From positions 186,001-250,000 of the forward strand of contig NZ_BEVZ01000009.1 of NCBI RefSeq assembly GCF_003112515.1: a stretch of 64,000 nucleotides of DNA. The letters run 5' to 3'. The stretch is from Streptomyces fragilis (GTDB taxonomy: Bacteria > Actinomycetota > Actinomycetes > Streptomycetales > Streptomycetaceae). Positions 1 to 7,501 of the stretch are shown here, piece by piece. Position 1 is the first letter of the stretch. Every line of letters starts with the position of its first letter. Position numbers and translations under genes: made by a program. The notes beneath the pieces are model-generated. The model was not told the origin of the DNA and searched no databases. It saw only the letters and a list, made by a program, of their open reading frames with translations.

Positions 1-1
1 G

Positions 2-820
2 ATCGGCGACGAGCTGATCGCGAACCCGCTGGTGCGGCGGCTGAGCTTCACCGGCTCCACGGCCACGGGCAGGCGGCTGGCGGAGGCGGCGGGCAGGCAC
101 CTCAAGCGGATCCTGCTCCAGCTCGGCGGACAGAATCCCCTGATCGTGCTCGACGGGGTGGACCTCGACCACGCGGCCGAGGCGGCCGCCTACGGCGCCT
201 TCGTCCACCAGGGCCAGGTCTGCCTGTGCGCCCGGCGGATCTTCGTCGAGCGCTCGATCGCCGACGCCTTCCTCGAGCGGTTCGCCGCCAAGGTCTCCTC
301 CCTGCCGCTCGGGAACCCGCTGGACCCCCGGACGGTGATCGGTCCGGTGATCAACCGGTGGGCGCTGTCGACGATCGGCCGCCGGGTCGAGGAGGCGGTG
401 GCGGCCGGTGCGCGGATCGTGGCGGGCGGGACGGCCGCGCCGCCCTGTTACCCGGCGACGGTGCTGACCGACGTGCCCGAGGACATCGAGCTGGCCTTCG
501 ACGAGACCTTCGGCCCGATCGTGGTCGTCACCGTGGTGGAGGACCGCGAGGAGGCCGTCGCCCGGGCCAACGCCTCCGGTTTCGGCCTCGCCGCGGCCGT
601 CCTGGCGGCGGATTCCGTGCAGGGGCTGGAGGTCGCGCGCCGGATCGACGCCGGCATCGTCCACGTGAACGACCAGCCGGTGAACGACGAGCCGCAGATG
701 CCGTTCGGCGGCACCCGCGACAGCGGCTGGGGCCGGTTCGGCGTCGGTTTCGTGGCCGAGGACTTCACCGAGCTGCAGTGGGTCACCACCCGGGACACGC
801 CCCGGACCTACCCGTTCTGA
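2..820 (+). CDS. aldehyde dehydrogenase family protein (5' partial)
   Basis: C-terminal 272 residues of an NAD(P)-dependent aldehyde dehydrogenase; the N-terminal Rossmann part lies outside the window and the frame is open from base 2. The FTGST cofactor-binding motif, the catalytic-cysteine motif GQVCLCARR and the C-terminal PFGGTRDSGWGRFG motif are all present. The order and overall look resemble benzaldehyde/vanillin/salicylaldehyde dehydrogenases. One thing is odd: the usual LELGG motif with the general-base glutamate reads LQLGGQNP here, with a CAG codon at 119-121. An enzyme with Gln at this position would be expected to hydrolyse the thioester poorly, so substrate and activity are uncertain. 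A hydroxylated or aromatic aldehyde substrate is a guess only. Unrelated purB follows after a repeat-filled gap. Confidence 0.93.
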   Translation: MGDELIANPLVRRLSFTGSTATGRRLAEAAGRHLKRILLQLGGQNPLIVLDGVDLDHAAEAAAYGAFVHQGQVCLCARRIFVERSIADAFLERFAAKVSSLPLGNPLDPRTVIGPVINRWALSTIGRRVEEAVAAGARIVAGGTAAPPCYPATVLTDVPEDIELAFDETFGPIVVVTVVEDREEAVARANASGFGLAAAVLAADSVQGLEVARRIDAGIVHVNDQPVNDEPQMPFGGTRDSGWGRFGVGFVAEDFTELQWVTTRDTPRTYPF

Positions 821-841
821 GGCGGGGACCCGACCGTCGGG

Positions 842-938
842 GTGGCGGGAACCCCCGTTCCGCGGCGGGAACCCACCCGTTCCGTGGCGGTGGCCCACCC
901 GGTCGGTGGCGGTGGCCCGCCCGTTCCGTGGCGGCCGC
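842..938. repeat. 22-bp GC-rich tandem repeat between ALDH and purB
   Basis: About four and a half degenerate copies of a 22-bp unit of the form GTGGCGGTGGCCCACCCGTT (plus CC). Copies start at 842 (20 bp version), 862, 884 and 906, with a partial copy at 928. The array fills most of the 190-bp gap and reaches to about 70 bp before the purB start, so any purB promoter must lie inside or after it. The reading frames through it are arginine/proline-rich nonsense, so I treat it as noncoding. Confidence 0.75.
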
Positions 939-1010
939 GCGGCCCTTGGCGTTTCCTACGAACGGGCCCGCGGCGTCGACCTGCAGGAACGAACAGTAGA
1001 ATCCGGTTAC

Positions 1011-2450
1011 GTGACTTCTCCCGCCAAGCCCCGCATTCCGAACGTCCTCGCCGGACGCTACGCCTCCGCCGAGCTCGCCACGCTCTGGTCGCCCGAGGAG
1101 AAGGTGAAGCTCGAGCGCAGGCTCTGGCTCGCCGTGCTCCGGGCGCAGAAGGACCTCGGGATCGAGGTGCCGGAGGCCGCTCTCGCCGACTACGAGCGCG
1201 TGCTCGACCAGGTCGACCTGGCCTCCGTCGCCGAGCGCGAGAAGGTCACCCGTCATGACGTGAAGGCCCGGATCGAGGAGTTCAACGACCTCGCGGGCCA
1301 CGAGCAGGTCCACAAGGGCATGACCTCCCGCGACCTGACCGAGAACGTCGAGCAGCTGCAGATCCGCCTCTCCCTCGAGCTGGTCCGCGACCGCGTGGTG
1401 GCCGTGCTGGCCCGGCTGGGCCGCCTGTCCGCCGAGTACGGCGAGCTCGTGATGGCCGGCCGGTCCCACAACGTGGCCGCCCAGGCCACCACCCTCGGCA
1501 AGCGCTTCGCCACCGCCACGGACGAGCTGCTGGTGGCGTACCACCGCCTGGAGGAGCTGCTGGGCCGCTACCCGCTGCGCGGCATCAAGGGCCCCGTCGG
1601 CACCTCCCAGGACATGCTGGACCTGCTCGGCGGCGACGCCGGCAAGCTGGCCGAGCTCGAGGACCGGATCGCCGCCCACCTCGGCTTCGGCCGGGCGTTC
1701 ACCTCGGTGGGCCAGGTCTACCCGCGCTCGCTGGACTACGAGGTCGTCACGGCCCTCGTGCAGCTCGCCGCCGCGCCGTCCTCGCTGGCCAAGACGATCC
1801 GTCTGATGGCGGGCCACGAGCTGGTGACCGAGGGCTTCAAGCCGGGTCAGGTCGGCTCGTCCGCGATGCCGCACAAGATGAACACCCGCTCCTGCGAGCG
1901 CGTCAACGGCCTGATGGTGATCCTGCGCGGCTACGCCTCGATGACCGGCGAGCTGGCCGGCGACCAGTGGAACGAGGGCGACGTCTCCTGCTCCGTGGTC
2001 CGCCGCGTCGCGCTGCCGGACGCGTTCTTCGCGCTGGACGGCCTGCTGGAGACCTTCCTGACCGTCCTCGACGAGTTCGGCGCGTTCCCCGCCGTGGTCG
2101 CCCGCGAGCTGGACCGCTACCTGCCGTTCCTGGCCACCACCAAGGTGCTGATGGCCTCGGTGCGCGCCGGCGTGGGCCGCGAGGAGGCGCACGAGGCCAT
2201 CAAGGAGAACGCGGTGGCCTGCGCCCTGGCCATGCGCGAGCAGGGCGCCGAGCGCAACGAGCTGCTGGACAGGCTGGCCGCCGACGCGCGGATCCCGCTG
2301 GACCGCGCGGCGCTGGACGGGCTGATGGCGGACAAGCTGTCCTTCACCGGCGCGGCCGCCGACCAGGTCGGCGTGGTCGTCGCCCGTGTCGAGGAGGTCG
2401 TCAAGCAGCACCCGCAGGCTGCGGCCTACGCCCCCGGGGCGATCCTCTGA
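1011..2450 (+). CDS. purB: adenylosuccinate lyase
   Basis: 479-residue adenylosuccinate lyase of the fumarase/aspartase superfamily. It acts twice in purine synthesis: SAICAR to AICAR plus fumarate, and adenylosuccinate to AMP plus fumarate. The signature loop SSAMPHKMN with the catalytic serine is at about residues 284-292; GMTSRDLTENV (about 103) and GRSHNVAAQAT (about 150) form the other active-site regions. I chose GTG 1011 because the protein then begins VTSPAKPRIPNVLAGRYAS, the N-terminus typical of Streptomyces PurB; the open frame upstream runs through repeats. No strong ribosome site is seen (AGGAAC lies about 25 bp upstream). mug follows 19 bp downstream on the same strand and may share the transcript. 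Confidence 0.97.
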   Translation: MTSPAKPRIPNVLAGRYASAELATLWSPEEKVKLERRLWLAVLRAQKDLGIEVPEAALADYERVLDQVDLASVAEREKVTRHDVKARIEEFNDLAGHEQVHKGMTSRDLTENVEQLQIRLSLELVRDRVVAVLARLGRLSAEYGELVMAGRSHNVAAQATTLGKRFATATDELLVAYHRLEELLGRYPLRGIKGPVGTSQDMLDLLGGDAGKLAELEDRIAAHLGFGRAFTSVGQVYPRSLDYEVVTALVQLAAAPSSLAKTIRLMAGHELVTEGFKPGQVGSSAMPHKMNTRSCERVNGLMVILRGYASMTGELAGDQWNEGDVSCSVVRRVALPDAFFALDGLLETFLTVLDEFGAFPAVVARELDRYLPFLATTKVLMASVRAGVGREEAHEAIKENAVACALAMREQGAERNELLDRLAADARIPLDRAALDGLMADKLSFTGAAADQVGVVVARVEEVVKQHPQAAAYAPGAIL

Positions 2451-2469
2451 CCGCCCGGTCGGCGCGCCG

Positions 2470-3042
2470 ATGACCCCCCGCTTCACCCGCGAGGAACTCG
2501 AGGCCGCCCGCGACCGCATCGTCCCCGATGTGGTCGCGGGCGGCCTGCGCGTGCTGTTCTGCGGGATCAACCCCGGGCTGATGACGGCCGCCACCGGGCA
2601 CCACTTCGCCCGCCCGGGCAACCGGTTCTGGCCGGTCCTGCACCGGTCGGGCTTCACGCCCCGGCAGCTCGACCCCTCCGAGCAGCGTGAGCTGCTGTCC
2701 TACGGGCTCGGCATCACCAACGTGGTCGCGCGGGCGTCGGCCCGGGCGGACGAGCTCACCGCGGAGGAGTACCTGGAGGGCGGGCGGATCCTGGAGGCCA
2801 AGACCGAGCTGCTGCGCCCTCGTTGGCTGGCGGTGCTGGGCATCACCGCCTACCGGGCGGCGTTCGGCGACAGGAAGGCCTCGGTGGGACCGCAGCAGCG
2901 GCTCCTGCCCGGCGGCACCGGCGTCTGGGTGCTCCCCAACCCGAGCGGCCTCAACGCCCACTGGACCCTGGCGACCATGGCGGAGGAGTACGCCCGCCTG
3001 CGTGAGGCGGCCGAGGAGCCGCCCCGCCGGGACGGCCGTTAG
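2470..3042 (+). CDS. mug: G/U mismatch-specific DNA glycosylase (Mug family)
   Basis: 190-residue uracil-DNA glycosylase superfamily protein of the Mug/TDG type, which removes uracil or ethenocytosine from mismatched DNA at the start of base excision repair. Two active-site motifs are visible: GINPG at about residues 33-37 (family motif GxNPG, the Asn activates water) and NPSGLNAHW at about 157-165, which inserts into the duplex. ATG 2470 is preferred over the earlier frame opening because the region before it overlaps purB. The spacer to purB is only 19 bp and carries no good ribosome site, which fits read-through from purB. High GC makes C-to-U deamination repair relevant, but that link is general. 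Confidence 0.92.
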   Translation: MTPRFTREELEAARDRIVPDVVAGGLRVLFCGINPGLMTAATGHHFARPGNRFWPVLHRSGFTPRQLDPSEQRELLSYGLGITNVVARASARADELTAEEYLEGGRILEAKTELLRPRWLAVLGITAYRAAFGDRKASVGPQQRLLPGGTGVWVLPNPSGLNAHWTLATMAEEYARLREAAEEPPRRDGR

Positions 3043-3159
3043 CGCGCAGCCCCTCGCGCGGGAGGCCCACGCACCGCCGCCCGCGGACGGCAGAGCCGCT
3101 TCCGCCTCGTGCCGGACCCGGCCACCACCAGGTCGTCGGGCAAGGAATACTGGTGGGCG

Positions 3160-3200
3160 CCGGGGCCGAGGGGTATCCATCACATATCCCTCGGCCCCGG
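3160..3200. terminator. strong bidirectional hairpin between convergent genes
   Basis: A perfect 13-bp inverted repeat (CCGGGGCCGAGGG at 3160-3172, complement at 3188-3200), extended inward by TAT/ATA pairs, leaves a 7-nt loop. It sits between the 3' ends of mug (+) and the starch-binding protein gene (-), so it can terminate both. There is no long T tract, as is usual in Streptomyces. Confidence 0.8.
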
Positions 3201-3209
3201 TGCTGGACG

Positions 3210-3917
3210 TCAGCGCCAGGTGTCGTTGACGGTCAGGGTGCCGGTGGGCGGGGTGACGACGGTGCGGTTGTCACCGTTCTCCCAGGTGAAGGTGCCGTCG
3301 GGGTTCTTCTTGAGGTACTTGTACTGCACGGTGGTGTTGGGCGGCAGCTGGTGCGCGCCGGTCCACAGCGGGTAGGTGGCGGAGCCGGTGGTGAGGGGCA
3401 CGGCCTTGGCCGGGTCCCAGCTGCCGAGGTCGGGCAGGTTGCCGGTGACGTAGAGGTTCTGGCCCCAGCTGGTGGTGGCGCTGGCGCGGAACGTGGCGGA
3501 GACCGGGCTGACGTTCCAGCTGTCGTAGTTGCCCGGCGTGTCCGGCGAGACGGTCAGGGTGCGGTTGGGGGTGCTCTCCCACGTCACCGTGCCGGCGGGG
3601 GAGCGCTTGAGGTACTTGTACTGCACGGTGACGCCGACGGGCAGCTGGACGCCGGCCGACCAGTTCGGATAGGAGCTCGCGGTGGTGCCCAGGGGGACGG
3701 CCTTGGCCGGGTCCCAGGACCCCAGCTGCGGAACATTGCCGGTGACGAGCAGGGTCTCCCCTGCCGTGGTGGCCTGCACCCGGAAGGTGGCCGAGGTGTC
3801 CTGCGCCGTGGCCGCCCCGGCCTGGGGGGCCGTGCCGGCGAACATTCCGGCGAGGAGCACGGCAAGCACGAGCAGCGGCCGCAGGGCGGCGGGCACGCGA
3901 TGACGTATCGAGAGCAT
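3210..3917 (-). CDS. secreted protein with two CBM20 starch-binding modules
   Basis: 235 residues. A Sec signal peptide (about 1-36, ending AGTAPQAGAA) is followed by two homologous CBM20-like domains, about 42-137 and 140-235. Each contains the family pattern TGN(V/L)P-LGSWDPAKAVPL, an aromatic site around YPNWSAG / YPLWTGA, a VQYKYLK strand and a TWE(S/N)-NR motif. There is no amylase, glucoamylase or other catalytic domain, so the protein probably binds starch outside the cell. The start at 3917 (MLSIRHR) is chosen because GAAGGGA precedes it by a few bases; the frame upstream is not conserved-looking. Its promoter region carries a CTTGCAG-type motif. It could be a starch-adhesion factor or an accessory to amylases encoded elsewhere; a decayed amylase C-terminus is less likely given the intact signal peptide. 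Confidence 0.9.
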   Translation of the reverse strand: MLSIRHRVPAALRPLLVLAVLLAGMFAGTAPQAGAATAQDTSATFRVQATTAGETLLVTGNVPQLGSWDPAKAVPLGTTASSYPNWSAGVQLPVGVTVQYKYLKRSPAGTVTWESTPNRTLTVSPDTPGNYDSWNVSPVSATFRASATTSWGQNLYVTGNLPDLGSWDPAKAVPLTTGSATYPLWTGAHQLPPNTTVQYKYLKKNPDGTFTWENGDNRTVVTPPTGTLTVNDTWR

Positions 3918-4352
3918 GACATCCCTTCGATGGATGGAAGGTGGCGGCGGATCCACGCCCGCCGACCGCGCCCATCCCAACACAACCCGAAGTCAATTGG
4001 TGACTGCATGCGCTTGCAGCGTTCATCCATGCACACGATTCGGCCGTTCCGACCGACCCCTCTCGCAACTTCCTCAAAGTCTTGAACGATCCGTCGGGGC
4101 TCGGGGTCGAAGAGTCGATCAAGCTGGTCGCCGGGGAGGCGGCCGCCCGTGGAGCTTCGCGGATGTCACCCGCAGGCCGCCTCGCGGCGGTGACCACGCC
4201 TCCGCGAAGACCGACACCAGCCTTGCGCAAGATGTCGCAAAATCTTTCAGACCGTCAGCCGGGCTCGCTCCGATGCGGGCCGACATGTGCGGCCGGCCGG
4301 GGTCGAAGCCACCCGGGCGGGGGGCCAGGGCGGGGCGGCCAGGGCGGGGCGG
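3918..4352 (-). promoter_or_regulatory. promoter region of the starch-binding protein gene, with MalR-like half-sites
   Basis: 435-bp gap upstream of the CBM20 gene. At 4004-4019 it holds CTGCATG-CG-CTTGCAG, an imperfect inverted repeat of the CTTGCAG half-site described for LacI-type maltose regulators (MalR/Reg1) controlling starch genes in Streptomyces. I see the sequence directly; the regulator assignment is inference. The rest (4020-4352) is less structured and contains no gene I can support. Confidence 0.4.
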
Positions 4353-4799
4353 CTAGGGCGGGTCCTCCGTGGTGACGACGGCGAGGAGGGCGTGCGGCGG
4401 TTCGAGGCCGTGGTGGGAGACGCCGAGGGCCAGCCAGCGGTCCCCGGTCCACCAGAGGTGCACGTCCGTCAGGTCCTCGCACAGCCGGCCCCACGGCTCC
4501 GGTATCTCCTCCCCCGCCTCGGCGGCGCGTATCAGCGCCCCCTGGAGGCCGACCCGTTGCGGCTCCCCCCACCGTGCCGTCAGGCGCTGCGCGAGTGCCT
4601 CCCGCTCGTGCTCGCACTCGTCCGCCGCCTCGGCCGCCAGGCCCGGGTCGCCGTCGGGGCAGCTTCCGAGGAGCTCGGCCGCACGCCATCCCGGGCCGCA
4701 CCGGCCCGGGGCGGCGTCGCGGTCCGCGGCCACGCCTTCCTCCGGCAGGTCCGAACCGCACAGCCGTTCCACGACGGCGACATGACGTGCGATGCTCAT
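4353..4799 (-). CDS. hypothetical actinomycete protein
   Basis: 148 residues, no recognised domain. The sequence is acidic with a helical centre (AAEAADECEHEREALAQRL) and a C-terminal segment DVHLWWTGDRWLALGVS that looks like a small beta-sheet domain with conserved tryptophans. I start at ATG 4799 (MSIARHV) because it opens the well-formed part; the frame extends upstream toward the ROK gene but that portion is Gly/Pro-rich and lacks a ribosome site. It diverges from the ROK regulator gene. Codon use is normal for the region. Function unknown. Confidence 0.65.
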   Translation of the reverse strand: MSIARHVAVVERLCGSDLPEEGVAADRDAAPGRCGPGWRAAELLGSCPDGDPGLAAEAADECEHEREALAQRLTARWGEPQRVGLQGALIRAAEAGEEIPEPWGRLCEDLTDVHLWWTGDRWLALGVSHHGLEPPHALLAVVTTEDPP

Positions 4800-4966
4800 G
4801 GGTCCCAGTAAACAAGCCGCCACCGACAACTGCCGTTCCGTCAGGCCCCGGCCGTCCGCGGGCCCGTCCGGGTCGGAACCCGAGGTAACCGGATCCCCGC
4901 CCTCGCCGGGGCGTTGAACGACGAGTAACATCCGGCCAACACCTCGCGAGCTGGGAGGACGGACCA

Positions 4967-6121
4967 GTGGGACGCCTGACCGGCGGTGACCCCTCGCTGC
5001 TGCGGCGGATCAACTCCGCCGTGGTGCTGCACGCGCTGCGCGCGGTCGACTGCGCCACCCTCACCGAGATCACCCGCGTCACCGGTCTGTCGCGTCCCAC
5101 CGTGGAGGGCGTGGTCGAGGGCCTGATCCAGGCGGGCCTGGTCACGGAGGCGGCGGCCGACGAGAGCGCGACGCGCCGTCAGGGCCGCCCGGCCCGCCGT
5201 TTCCGGTTCCGCGCCGAGGCGGGCCACCTGCTGGGGCTGGAGATCGGCGCCCACCGGGTGACCGCCCTCCTGGCGGACCTCGACGGGCGTGTTCTGGACA
5301 GCATCACCAGAGAGGTGGCGGAGACCGCACCCGCGGACGACCGCATCGACTGCCTGCGCACCGCCGTCACCGACCTCCTGCGCCGCGCCCAGGTCTCCGG
5401 CGGCTCGCTGCGCGCGGTCGGCGTCGGCACGCCCGGCATCGTCGAGGCGGACGGCACGGTCCGCCTGGGCACGGCGCTGCCGGAGTGGACGGGGCTGCGG
5501 CTCGGCGAGCGGCTCAGCCGTTCGTTCAGGTGTCCGGTGCTGGTGGAGAACGACGCCAACGCCGCCGCGGTGGCGGAGCACTGGAAGGGCGCGGCCGTCG
5601 ATACGGACGACGTGGTCTTCGTGCTGGCCGGCCTCAGCCCCGGGGCGGGCTCGCTGATCGGCGGGCGGCTGCACCGGGGGTTCGGCGGCGCGGCGGGCGA
5701 GATCGGGGCGCTGCACCTGCTGGGGCGTGAGGCCACCCCCGAGACCCTGCTGTCCACCGAGGGCGAGCCGCTGCGCCCCCTGGACGAGCAGGCGGTGGCC
5801 CAGGTGTTCCAGCAGGCACGTGACGGTGACAAGGGGGCCCGGGCCGCGGTGGAGCGGTTCATCCGGCGGCTGGTCCACGACGTGGCGGCGCTGGTCCTGG
5901 CGATGGACCCGGAGCTGGTGGTGGTCGGCGGCTGGGCGGCGGGGCTGGACGACGTGCTGGAGCCGCTCCGCCGGGAGCTGTCCCGCTACTGCCTGCGCAC
6001 CCCGCGGGTGACGCTCTCGCAGCTCGGCGAGGCGGCCGTCGCCACGGGGGCGCTGCGCCTGGCCCTCGACCACGTGGAGGAGGAGCTGTTCGCGGTGGAC
6101 AGCACGGTGACGGCACGGTAG
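4967..6121 (+). CDS. ROK-family transcriptional regulator
   Basis: 384-residue ROK (Repressor, ORF, Kinase) regulator. Residues about 10-75 form a winged helix (LTEITRVTGLSRPTVEGVVEGL). About 85-380 form the sugar-kinase-like fold with GVGTPGIVEADGTV at about 154 and VENDANAAAVAEHW at about 193. The zinc-binding cysteine cluster (CGxxGCxE) usual in ROK repressors and kinases is missing: after GGAAGEIGALHLLG the chain continues without cysteines. It is therefore a regulator without the structural zinc site and probably without sugar-kinase activity. Start GTG 4967 follows GGGAGG at good spacing. The effector is unknown; a sugar is likely by family. It has no sugar transporter next to it, although the starch-binding gene is nearby. 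Confidence 0.9.
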   Translation: MGRLTGGDPSLLRRINSAVVLHALRAVDCATLTEITRVTGLSRPTVEGVVEGLIQAGLVTEAAADESATRRQGRPARRFRFRAEAGHLLGLEIGAHRVTALLADLDGRVLDSITREVAETAPADDRIDCLRTAVTDLLRRAQVSGGSLRAVGVGTPGIVEADGTVRLGTALPEWTGLRLGERLSRSFRCPVLVENDANAAAVAEHWKGAAVDTDDVVFVLAGLSPGAGSLIGGRLHRGFGGAAGEIGALHLLGREATPETLLSTEGEPLRPLDEQAVAQVFQQARDGDKGARAAVERFIRRLVHDVAALVLAMDPELVVVGGWAAGLDDVLEPLRRELSRYCLRTPRVTLSQLGEAAVATGALRLALDHVEEELFAVDSTVTAR

Positions 6122-6128
6122 GCACCCG

Positions 6129-6312
6129 CCGGTGACCGCACGGCAGGTGGACGGCCGGTGACCGCACGGTGGGCGCAGAGGCCGGTGACCGCACGGTGGG
6201 CGCGGCCGGTGAGCGCACGCAGATGACCGCACGGTGGGCGCGGCCGGTGAGCGCACGCAGGTGAAGGCACCGTGGGCGCACGCAGGTGAAGGCACGGTGG
6301 GCGCACGCAGGT
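6129..6312. repeat. composite 25/38-bp tandem repeats downstream of the ROK gene
   Basis: The array is built from GGTGACCGCACGGTGGGCGC-like units. Two 38-bp copies, each ending in GGTGAGCGCACGCAG, cover roughly 6184-6260. They are followed by two 25-bp copies that begin GTGAAGGCAC and end GGGCGCACGCAG (6261-6310). Earlier degenerate units start near 6129 and 6154. It lies between the ROK stop and the convergent GntR gene and has no coding character. Confidence 0.75.
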
Positions 6313-6396
6313 GTCACCGCTCGCCGGTGGCCCCCGCCCTGACCGCCGGCCGGTGACCGCTCCGCGGCGCCACCGAAGGCGGTCGCCGACGGGCGG

Positions 6397-7170
6397 TCAG
6401 GAGACCTGCCGCTGCCCGTCGTGGACGATGCGCACGTCGCCGGCGGCGCCGAAGGTGAGCCGGCAGGTGTCGGCCCGGTAGGTGGCCACCGACACCGCGG
6501 CCGTCCGCCCCCGGGCGAAGAACCGCGTGGTGACCATGAGCACCGGCGCTCCGGGCAGCCGGTCGAGGTCCTTGGCGTCCTCGGCGCGGGCGGTGCCGAG
6601 CTCCACGGCGCGGTCCTGGCCCTCCAGCGTGAGGCGCTGGAGTTCCCGCAGGACCGCGCGGACGCGGGCCGGTCCGCCGGGCACGTCGATGGCCGTGAGT
6701 TCGGGCACCGAGGCCGCGGGCACGTACAGGAGTTCCGCCGCCACGATCTGCCCGTGCGCCGAGAGCGAGCGCCGCACGGTGTGCACCGTCTCGTCGCCGG
6801 CGACGCCCAGCGTGGCCGCCACGGCGGCGGGCACGGCGCCCTGGGTGCAGTCGGCCGGCTGCCAGGCGTCCCCCGGCGCCCCCGGCCACGACGGACGTTC
6901 GGTCTCGACGGCCACGCCCACGCGCGGCGGGGCGACGGTCGTGCCGACGCCGCGGCGGCGTCGCAGCCGGCCTTCCAGTTCGAGTTGTTCCAGGGCCTGG
7001 CGGAGCGTGGCCCTGGCGACGCCGAAGCGGGCGGCGAGCTCCCGTTCGTTGGGCAGCACCTCGCCCACCGAGAACTCGGTGTCGAGTGCCTGGCTCAGCA
7101 CGGTCCGCAGGTGCCAGTACTTCGGCTCCGACACCGCTTCCAGCTGCGTGGTCCCCACCCTGTCCTCCAC
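6397..7170 (-). CDS. GntR/HutC-family regulator with UTRA domain
   Basis: 257 residues. The N-terminal winged helix at about 17-85 (LPNERELAARFGVARATLRQALEQLELEG) is the GntR DNA-binding domain. The C-terminal part at about 95-250 is a UTRA ligand domain (HTVRRSLSAHGQIVAAELLYVP and VMVTTRFFARGRTAAVSVATYRADTCRL), as in HutC, DasR and NagR. Family members usually sense sugars, sugar phosphates, histidine derivatives or similar small molecules. The GTG start at 7170 gives a typical N-terminus, with no clear ribosome site. An AT-rich promoter region lies just upstream, shared with the divergent hydrolase gene; that gene may be its target. Effector unknown. Confidence 0.9.
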   Translation of the reverse strand: MEDRVGTTQLEAVSEPKYWHLRTVLSQALDTEFSVGEVLPNERELAARFGVARATLRQALEQLELEGRLRRRRGVGTTVAPPRVGVAVETERPSWPGAPGDAWQPADCTQGAVPAAVAATLGVAGDETVHTVRRSLSAHGQIVAAELLYVPAASVPELTAIDVPGGPARVRAVLRELQRLTLEGQDRAVELGTARAEDAKDLDRLPGAPVLMVTTRFFARGRTAAVSVATYRADTCRLTFGAAGDVRIVHDGQRQVS

Positions 7171-7188
7171 GGTGCGCGTGGCCGGCGA

Positions 7189-7332
7189 CGTTTTTGACGC
7201 CCTTGTTTATTAAAGGTTGTTGAACTTTCCTGCGACCATAGGACGCCCCCCAAACCTGGTCAAGACCAATCCTGGAACCTGGGGAGAAAACGGGCAGGTA
7301 ACGTCACACGTCGTTCATGAGACGTTCGTGAG
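7189..7332. promoter_or_regulatory. AT-rich divergent promoter region between GntR gene and hydrolase
   Basis: The 330-bp gap (7171-7501) contains an unusually AT-rich stretch around 7190-7230 (TTTATTAAAGGTTGTTGAAC), likely the GntR gene promoter and operator. Two direct copies of CGTTC(A/G)TGAG at 7312-7321 and 7323-7332 follow, spaced 11 bp, about one helical turn, as expected for side-by-side activator sites. The remainder to 7501 shows nothing I can name. Confidence 0.4.
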
Positions 7333-7501
7333 CGAAGGCGGCCGGTCGTCCGCGGCCGAATCCACCGCGTCCGCGGAGCGGTGGGCCGAGGACCCGGCCG
7401 GGACGGGCGTCGGCCCCTACCCGCCGGCGGCCGTTGCTGACAAGCTGTCGACCGGTTCGACGTGTCCGCGACCCACCCCCCGGACGAGGAGCACTCACTC
7501 C

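Noticed and set aside
783..2657. 624-residue open frame opposite purB
   Set aside because: Leu/Gln/His/Gly-rich antisense shadow of purB with no domain and no ribosome site; typical of high-GC coding DNA.
6129..6312. CRISPR array
   Set aside because: Repeats are degenerate and adjacent; no spacers and no cas genes in the window.
7312..7332. PHO box before the hydrolase
   Set aside because: The two CGTTCRTGAG units share only GTTC with the PhoP consensus; I keep them as an unassigned direct repeat.
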